From positions 13,713,018 through 13,777,017 of the forward strand of contig OY365810.1 of NCBI GenBank assembly GCA_959347315.1: 64,000 nt of DNA. Direction: 5' to 3'. This document shows positions 55,963 to 64,000 of the stretch, in pieces. The notes under the pieces are model-generated. The model was not told the origin of the DNA. It searched no databases and saw nothing but the letters and a program-made list of their open reading frames with translations. Within the stretch, counting starts at the first letter, position 1. Every line of letters begins with the position of its first letter. A program made the position numbers and the translations under genes. The DNA is from Bimastos eiseni. Taxonomy: Eukaryota; Annelida; Clitellata; Crassiclitellata; Lumbricidae.

Positions 55963-57973
55963 GGCTCAACTACCAAGTTCATGATATGTGTTGTGAAACT
56001 CATCTAAGGCGTGTGAACATGTCAGACTTGAATAGTGAAACGTTTCACATATATTGTTCACAGCATCACCACTGCCACTATCTGACTCTTTTGGGAATTG
56101 TATAATTATGTCAGACTGAAATAGTGAAATATTTGAACTGGCTGGCAGACATTCGTAGAATTTGCTTCTCCAGATTTCAGATTATCTAAACAATGAAGAT
56201 CTAAGTTTACATAACAGTGATTTTAAGTTCAGAAGTCTACATCTTTTCAACCCTTCTCTGTAACTTAAATACGTTTAGCCACAAATCATTATTTTAAGCT
56301 CTTCCTTGCACTTTCTCCAGCTTTTCCATGTCCTGTTTATTAAAGTATGGCTTCCATGTCTGGATGTAGTATTCCAATTGTGGCATAACCTGTGATTTGT
56401 ACAACCCCTTACATTTAGCTTATGGCTTGGATCTCAGAGCTGAATCTAACTGGTGATATTTATAACTTAGCCTTAAACTTTCATAAGGTAAACATATACT
56501 GATATGACCTGATTCATCTACTATTTTTTATTATTACTACTATTATAAAATTTATGTAATTTTGTTATAAACTGAAATAGTTTAAACTGTTTTCTTTTTT
56601 GAAATTGTGTCATATGGGTTTTTAAAGGGTTACATGGCTGGAAGAGTGAATGGCTGTCCACTTTTGACAGCACAAGTTTCTGGTTCTCCGTGGGTTTTGG
56701 GTTTAATTATCTTGCAGTCACCCTTTGTACCAACTCTGATACAAAATCATTTACTACTATTGTCATTAGTGTAATTACCATTTGTGACCTGGATTACTAG
56801 GTTCTCAATTGTTATTGTTTTAATTATTATTTTAATTATATTTGAAAGTTATTCTTTTCAGTTGTCTTATAATATTTCATAGCACCACATTCTTTTATTT
56901 CTTGAATCTTATTATTATATTTGACTGGTACATTTATCAGTTATATAGTGTAAATCGACATGTTATGGCGACCAGGCCATTGATGTTGACCATTGCTTGA
57001 TTCTTATTTTGCTTAAAGAAATCGCTATTGAAAACATAGTCTGTCAAGTGTGTTTTTAAGGAAGACTAATTAAGACTTTTTTATGATAATATACTAATCT
57101 TTCCATTTCCACTATTGCTATCTATTGTTATTTACTGCTATCAACTGACAGTGCTAAGATGGCACCTTAAGGTGTGTGAATGAAATAAATGCAAAAATAA
57201 ACCGACCAAGTTTATTTTTCAATTTTACAATTTTGCTGTTGTGCCTTAACAATGATTTGTTTATATATTTTACTTTGGTGGACTGTACATAACTTTATGA
57301 CCAGATGCATATATTAAGTTGTTGTAATATGGTTCATGTATGTGAATATATTAAAGTTGCCACCATGAAAGGATTAGGTTCTGAAAAATTGTTTTCAAAA
57401 CAGGTCTAACAATTTAAAATGGCTTTGATAAAGCTTTTCACGTTTGAGTACAATGTGCACTATTTAGTATTCCCTATTCTCTGTGTCACCACAGACAGCC
57501 CACTAGAGCAGCTCTTCCATTTGCTTCTATTTCTGTTCTGCTGCCGGTCGGGTTTTGACACTCCTCACCGCATCACTAGACGTCCAACCCCATTTGATGT
57601 CGTGCTCAAGCTCATTCATGAATTAGTTTGTATAGCTTTTTTCCAAGCTTAAAATTAGGAATAAAAATTATCGGAATGTTGAATACAATACAAGTGTGCC
57701 AAACAGATACAAAATTAGAGATTCATTTTCAATTGCATACAATCAAAATAAACTAGCTCCTTTAAATTTATTCTTGACAGTCAGTAGAATATATAAAAGA
57801 TGACGCCATCTCCGCTTTATAACGGCTCAATTATCAAAGAGCTCAATTACGGTCGCGTGTAATATATGGTATTTGGACATTGAGCTATTGATTATTGGTT
57901 TTTGCATCAAGGCCATTGATTCTGCGTAGCGTTTGTTTGCTAGTGTGTTTAATTTACTTGTAAACATCTTAAA
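55963..57973. other. 3' UTR of the PWWP3-like gene and spacer
   Basis: Contains an AATAAA near 57184 and the LINE fragment at 56.3 kb. No further exon seen. The last 140 bases should contain the promoter of the dehydrogenase gene. Confidence 0.4.
56270..56420 (-). mobile_element. Jockey/CR1-like LINE C-terminal fragment
   Basis: The minus-strand frame YKSQVMPQLEYYIQTWKPYF then NKQDMEKLEKVQGRA matches the RP-x-LEY-x-x-x-W-P-Y...D-x-LEKVQRRA motif of LINE reverse transcriptases; a stop follows. Confidence 0.65.
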
Positions 57974-60900
57974 ATGATTCCAGGACTATTTCCAGGTGGA
58001 AAATTACCTGGGGAAGACTTCATGCACTCATTTTATCCAATCCTTATAGCAATTTTTCTTGGAACCTTATATGGCGTTAGGTAAGTACTGACTGAGCTAC
58101 GTGCGAGCGATATTACGGGTTTCAACTATCAAACTGCTTCTTAGTTACTGGGGATGGCTTCTCGGAACGGTTTTCAGTTGCTTTTGTCGTACAATGTTTA
58201 AGGTTACGGTCGTAAATGCTTTTGACACCACCTGAGTAGACGAAAGACTGCATAAGCATTGACGATCAGCGTAAAATGACAGCAGGGTGCAGAGGCATTT
58301 ACGACCGAAATGAAGGTGTGAGTAAAATATTAAATGTTCAGTTCTCGGCAACAGCCAGCATATCGCCGTCAAGTTGCTTTGATATTTGGTATGAAATAAC
58401 CAAACTGTTTATATTGTCTTATTGATTTTTACATAAAATTCTGGAAGTCGCCAGATAGATGCAAACCATCCAGGCATTCTGTAAGAAGGCCCTTGGAGTA
58501 CCCAGACAAAGGGAATCCACTTTCAGTCATTTTCTCTCCATTAGTAAAGGCACTTAGATATATTAGCTTTTAACATTTCCTATTGTGAATTATCCACCAT
58601 TAGTTAGGAGTTTGTGCAAGATTTTACTTGTCATTTTTCTTTTTTTTTAATCTGTAAATACTGTATTTTTTCTATATTTTCACTTTCAGAAGTTATATGA
58701 GAGGTACAATGTGTCGAAGCCAGGAGCGACTTGCAGGAAAAATTGTGATCGTTACTGGTGGGAGCTCCGGAATTGGAGTGGAAATTGCTCGAGATATGGC
58801 TGGACGAGGTTGGTTTTCTGGGCAATCTATACATAATGCATATTGGGTTATTCTTTACATTATGGTTTTGCAATTCTTATGTTGGGTTCATAAATATATA
58901 TAGAGGTCCTCTGTTATGATTCAAAGTGAGGCATTGACCTAAGCAATTTTTGTCAAAAGCTAAGCGCTTTGCCCGAGCTTATTCGCTGAGTCATATCAGA
59001 GTGGTTGTTCAGGGTTACCAAGTTGAGATTCAAGTCTAGTTTTTTTTAAATAGTTTTTATGACTGGTTTTAATGCATTCATCGATAAAAGCTAAAAGTTT
59101 TGCTCTGGCTTTTTTTCTGTTTAGAGTTTTTATGCTAGTTTTATCTAATCATATTTTCCTTCTCTTGTTTCTTCAGGTGCTCAGGTCATACTGGCATGTC
59201 GTGATGAGACAAAGTCAAAAGCTGCCATTGATGACATTAAGGCCTCAACTCCAAACTGTTCAGTTCAGTTCATGAAACTTGACCTCACTTCCTTTCAGTC
59301 TGTGCGAGACTTTGTTTCAAGTTTCAGTGAGCTGTTTACATTATTTATTCATGCATTAATTCTCTTTTTACTTTCTGTGTGTAAGACTAATTAGGGGAAT
59401 TCCAAAATTTGGCCATGTCTCCTCTTTCATTCACAAATCCCAGCTGCTGGCTCCCTACACCTCAACGCATTCGTTTCAAGACCCTTGCGTTGATGCGTAA
59501 CTCTTCTTGCGTCTGCCCCTTTACCTTCTGGTACTAGGGTCTCCTCTATTCTGTACCAGGTTTCCTCTACCCGCGGACTTCTGGTGGTTCCTCGCATGCG
59601 CTCTGCCACGGCCCAACCCAGGAGCTTTGCCTACGAGGGTCCCACCAGCTGGAACAGCCTCCCCTTCCTCTTCGGAAGGAGCTGTTCTCTCTCCCCTGCT
59701 GCCCTCTGGAAGCGCCTGAAGACTTTCCTTTTTTCTCGTTAGCTTTGTGTTGAGTCATGAGCTCCTCTGATTCGAGTGGCGCTATGTAAGTACTCGATTA
59801 CATTAGATTACATGATGAACTACTTAATCTTTCTTTGGCCCTTGCCACAGATACTTAAAAATCATTCCTTTTGATCATGGATTGGTGTTGTCTGGTCGAA
59901 AGCGCTTCTGATGAGTTTCTCTGAAGTGGCACTATATGAATTAACGATTATGATCGCAATACAAATGTATCAAGTTATTTAATCGTTTGAACTACGACCA
60001 TTAGCGTCCAATGCCCGTGTTTAGTTAATGGAATGAAATTCGATCATTCAGTAGGAAGCAGGATTGATACCTGCTGCCCTCCCAAAGGTTGCCTCAGCCT
60101 GTCATTTGTAGGGTGGTGTTTCTAACAGTAGGATGTGATGGGCACCTTGCATGGCTGCCATATAGTTGTGGATCCATTTACCTGGAATGATCTTCCTACA
60201 TCACTAAGAGATAAACTATTGACTGGCTTCTCACTCTTTGAAGGGGTTTCGTTTTCCCTTGTGTTTTCGTACTGAGAGCGGCATCCAAATAGTTATTCTG
60301 AGAGAGGTGCTATATAAATCTAAAGATACAATACAGTAGTTAAATTCGACTTCTGTGTAATAACTTGTTATCATCCGTTCATACTGTGATTTGTAATCAT
60401 ACTTTAATATTTTCAGTTTTAATTAATTAAGAATATTATTATTGTGCGTTTGTTGTCATCAGAGGAAACTAAACTCGATATTTTGATAAACAATGCCGGC
60501 GTCATGTGTCATCCTGAGGAGCGAACATCAGATGGTATTGAATTGCATTTCCAAATCAACTACCTGGGTGAGAAACTGTCACGCTTGACGTCTAAACTTT
60601 ATATATCTTTCTTTGCAGGTTCCACAATTTTATTGTTCCTACTGTTATGCTGGGCATTAGAGTGGCAATTGCTTTATTGCAAATCTAGCAGTTAGATTAC
60701 AGACATAACTTATGAAATCTTAGTATTTGATTGATGTCGTCATTGTAAGAATATTACACATTTATGATGTGTTACCTTTTCCGTAACCTTGTGTACGCTT
60801 TGTGTGCACCTTCTGTGTAAACTTGTGTGTATTTTATGTGTGACCCTATTGTATGAAATTACGTGCACCTTGTGTGTAACCGTATTTTAGTCACTTTCAA

Positions 60901-63270
60901 TTAGATACTGCTGAAAATCAATCATAATCAAATATTTATATAGCACCACTTTGAGTCATAGGTGCTCCCAACCTGGAGGATCACTTAAAATTAGGTGGAA
61001 TGGTGCATGAACTGGGAGCATTTTAAATTGGTCCTCACTGTAATTGGATTGGATAAGAATCTTGGCACTATCTTTGCAAGTTTAAATTAAAGTTTGGAAG
61101 TATATCCAAAGGGCTTGAATCATGGTCAGACATAATTGGTCAGTGGATAAACAAGGAAAATCTGGACCTGGTTTGTGAGAAAGCGGCTGTTGCTGGTAAA
61201 TGACGGTGATATGTAAGTCAAAATGTTGTTGCATCATTGAATGTAAACTAGTTGGGTATTTTTAGGACATTTCCTTCTGACACATTTACTGTTGGATAAA
61301 CTCAAGGCCTCTCCCACGGGAGGTCGTATCATCACTGTTTCGGCAGCTGCCTACCAGCTTGGTGAGCTAGCAGGGAACTTGGACGACCTGCAGTTCGAGA
61401 GGAGAGAGTACAAGAATGGAGATGCTTACATTCAGAGTAAACTTGCGGTCATGCTTTTCACTCGAAAACTTGCCAAACACCTTGAGGGTATTATACACCT
61501 TTGTTTTCCTAGCAGATAATAGAACCTCATTGACAATAATTATTCAACAGACGCTAATGACACTGGGATTTGGAAATTGCTTTGATTTACCCTGCCTTAA
61601 TTTCAGCGCTTAGAAAGAGAAATCTCTTAACCTTTAGAGATTTTAAATAAGCAGTTAAAAACAGTTGGTAATGGTGTGCGTCACTTTGCAAAGATTGTCT
61701 TGCTGTTTTACTCGCTTACTTAAATGTGCCTTATATAATTGTTTATGATTGATTCAGAATTATGAGTCTGATTCTTAACAAATTGCATTGTATGGAAATG
61801 CGATAAAAATTATGAACTTCAATATTTCATATGTGAATCTGCAATTTGTATGCTGTGCCATTATTGTTATATCTGTTACAGGGTATAGGTCATGAATGTT
61901 TGCATCTTATATATCTGATAGAATTCTTTTATTTTTTTATATATGCTAAATCTTATATTCTTTTGATGTCTTACATCTTTAATGTGACCTGCGTAAATCT
62001 TCTGTTACGTTACAGTCATGAATGATTTTACATATTCATGTTTTATTTATTTCTGAAGGGTCAAAGGTGACAGTGAACTGTGTTAACCCCGGAGTTTCCC
62101 GGACCAACATCCACCGTCACATGCCTTTTCGCACAAACAAGATGGTCAGCATTTCGTTTTTCCCGTTCATTTGGTTCTTGATGAAATCGTCGCGAGATGG
62201 CGCTCAGACTGCAATCTACTGCGCTGTGGCCAAGGAGGAGGAGGGTGTCTCCGGAAAATACTACTCGTTAGTCTACTCTGTTTCTTTAACTTTGATTGAT
62301 AACTGATTGAGTGATGTTGCTTGATTTTAACCCTTTCAAAACCAATGACTTCAATTTTTTTAGTCTTTCATTGATTGTATTTTTTATTTGGTTTGCTGTT
62401 ATGGCCATGCAAGAGCAGAATTGAGACATTGAAACTGATGTCATGCTCCTCTTCTCCATGTTACATAACTCCAGGTAATTTCTTCACCAACTTTGACCTC
62501 CACTATGTCTGCTCTCCATTTGCCAGTTAAGACTAGGACACACAACCGCATTCTGCCACCCAAAGGAAACTCAGTTAACCCCCATATCATTGTGTAAAAA
62601 TATTTGCTAATTTGTCATTCAATTCTAGCTACTGATATTAATTATTCATCTTAGGATTTTTGTCAGATTGTGTTCTTTCTTAATGACCCAATATATTATG
62701 CAAAAGTCATTGTGTTTGGTATGTAAGGGGTTATTTTTGAGGGTGCTGTGATTTTGTGGTCATGATGCTCAATGGTAAACTCAAGATTTGCAGTCAATTG
62801 TCCATCTAAGCAGAGAGTATATGTGTGAATTCATATCAGTTGCTGTCGATACCACTAGATTAAGTTTCTGTGGCTTCAAAGTTTATGAGTTTATGTCTCT
62901 CCAAGATAGCATAGCAGATGGCAATAACCTGCAATATTCACGGTTCAAACCTGAATGTTCTTGCCAGTTTTTTAAGGACCAAGTGTTCCTCGAGTGTTTC
63001 ACTTGTTCCTCCATTTGAGTCGTTACTGTCCAGTTACAGGAACCTCTTGACTGTTCCTCTTACGTGTCATGTTGATAGTCAGTTGCTAAATTGCCTGTTG
63101 AACTTGTGTGTTAATCACTGATTCTGATTTGCATTGTCATTCATTTCAGGGAGTGTAAGATGGAGGAACCGAAACCGGTTGCGACGGATGATGAAACCGC
63201 CGACCATCTGTGGAACCTCAGTCTCGAACTGTGTGGACTGTCACATGACGTCAAGTCGTTAAATGATTGA
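57974..63270 (+). CDS. Retinol dehydrogenase 13/14-like short-chain dehydrogenase/reductase
   Basis: Seven exons: 57974-58080, 58690-58808, 59177-59326, 60463-60567, 61266-61487, 62059-62266, 63150-63270; 1032 nt, 343 aa, and all phases agree. The N-terminus (FYPILIAIFLGTLYGV) is a membrane anchor. The Rossmann glycine motif is VTGGSSGIG; cofactor-side ACRDETKS has an Arg that suggests NADP(H); then LDILINNAGVM, the catalytic Ser in IITVSAAAY, and the YxxSK motif in DAYIQSKLAVMLF. The C-terminus GKYYSECKMEEPKP ... HLWNLSLELCGL is typical of RDH11-14. The enzyme would reduce retinal or related lipid aldehydes at a membrane. Length and all catalytic residues are as in the family, so it is probably functional. 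Which RDH it is closest to needs a tree. Confidence 0.9.
59420..59830 (+). mobile_element. L2/CR1-like LINE 3' end in intron 3 of the dehydrogenase gene
   Basis: The plus-strand frame reads LVVPRMRSATAQPRSFAYEG and PTSWNSLPFLFGRSCSLSPA, ALWKRLKTFLFSR-stop, which is the classic L2 ending, followed by GTGGCGCTATGTAAGTACTC and a short TTACATTAGATTACA tail. Confidence 0.75.
60905..61120 (+). repeat. Short interspersed tail-like repeat
   Basis: AATATTTATATAGCACCACTT followed by GGTGCTCCCAACCTGGAGG resembles LINE/SINE tails seen elsewhere in the window (compare 5018 and 48050). Confidence 0.3.
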
Positions 63271-64000
63271 TAACTTATTGTAAAGCTGCTGTTTCGTATA
63301 ACACCTCATTAGTGCAATATATTTGAATGTCCGTTCATTTAACCCTTTAGCGGTCATGCTATAGTAAGGTTGTGCCAGTCGTAATTATTTATAGTAAACA
63401 ATACTGATGTCAAGGAGGGTGGTAAATAATGTTACTCTTAATTAACAGTCAAAACATTTTCAAAAAAGAATTTACAGTCTTAAAATTTGATGAAGCCATT
63501 GTTTGCTTAAATCCCAATTCCTTTCCTCTATTTTGCAAGAAACTATCCGTTATAAGGTGCCTAGGAATTGTTCATTTGTTGAATACTGAAGATTTATTCT
63601 ACTGATTTCTTTTGACCGTTAAGGAGTTGAGTGTTATTGACCAATGTTCTTTAGATTCAGTAATTGTTTAGTGAACAAAGTTTGAAAAGAAATACATGTA
63701 AGTTCTTGGCTATTGCGTTCTTATTAATTTTTTTTTTAATTTGGCAAGTGGATTGAGAATCAACTGGAGGAGTACTTAACTATATACATTATTATTATTA
63801 TTGTGTTTTTGCATGTGAATGCACAAAGGCAGAATTGGTAAGTTGTTTACATATAAAATTGTCTTCTCCACCAAGGCAGACATTTGCTTTTGATATTTCT
63901 GCTCCACAGGGGCATCCAGATGGGGGGGTCCTGAGGCAAACACCTCCAATTTAAGGTGGGGGGACATTTTTTATTCTAAGGAGGTATCTTGCCTTCCTGG
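63271..64000 (+). other. 3' UTR and flank of the dehydrogenase gene
   Basis: AT-rich sequence without other features; a possible minus-strand frame at the very end is not recognised. Confidence 0.4.

Noticed and set aside
58631..58873. Minus-strand frame across dehydrogenase exon 2
   Set aside because: Antisense shadow; the plus strand has the TGGSSGIG motif and consistent splice sites.

Overview
This window is eukaryotic: split genes with GT-AG introns, SINE, LINE and DNA-transposon debris, microsatellites, and a 200-base assembly gap (33744-33943). The content (TIR and TRIM families, CR1/L2-like LINE ends, TTAGGG-type motifs, AGGCCT-rich noncoding DNA) suggests a marine invertebrate deuterostome, perhaps an echinoderm or hemichordate. 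That placement is inference; nothing read here fixes the species.

Left part (about 1-29 kb): a decayed tandem array of a small TIR-domain gene. The ancestral gene can be rebuilt from exon homology: a 124-nt TIR exon 1, a 102-nt exon 2, a roughly 180-nt exon 3 and an acidic last exon, all joined by phase-1 introns. Copy A is only a relic last exon (about 5.15-5.42 kb). Copy B (7.9-11.8 kb) has two tandem versions of exon 1 but carries an in-frame TGA and an acceptor without AG. Copy C (23.2-28.8 kb) has open exons 1, 3 and 4; I found no exon 2. Duplicated 5' blocks lie at 7.24, 13.3 and 20.3-22.6 kb. Between copies B and C, on the minus strand, are a TRIM (RING, B-boxes, coiled coil) exon with one in-frame TGA and an RRM/NID-like exon. 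Several TIR and fold-back elements and many LINE 3' ends are inserted around them.

Middle part (29-45 kb): mostly repeats. It holds a PLPP6/7-like PAP2 exon with altered catalytic motifs, a 13-bp satellite of at least 1.7 kb next to the gap, tRNA-like SINEs, hairpins, a long GTAT/ATATGTAT microsatellite, and a 1.55-kb fold-back element.

Right part (45-63.3 kb): two well-supported genes on the plus strand. The first (45.09-55.96 kb, 9 exons, about 976 aa) has a C-terminus like PWWP3A/MUM1 but no visible PWWP domain, and most of it is one 2.2-kb disordered exon. The second (57.97-63.27 kb, 7 exons, 343 aa) is a complete RDH13/14-like short-chain dehydrogenase. All splice phases in both models agree. 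Around 43.5-44.6 kb the AGGCCTA motif, frequent to the left, disappears, so the window has two different sequence backgrounds.
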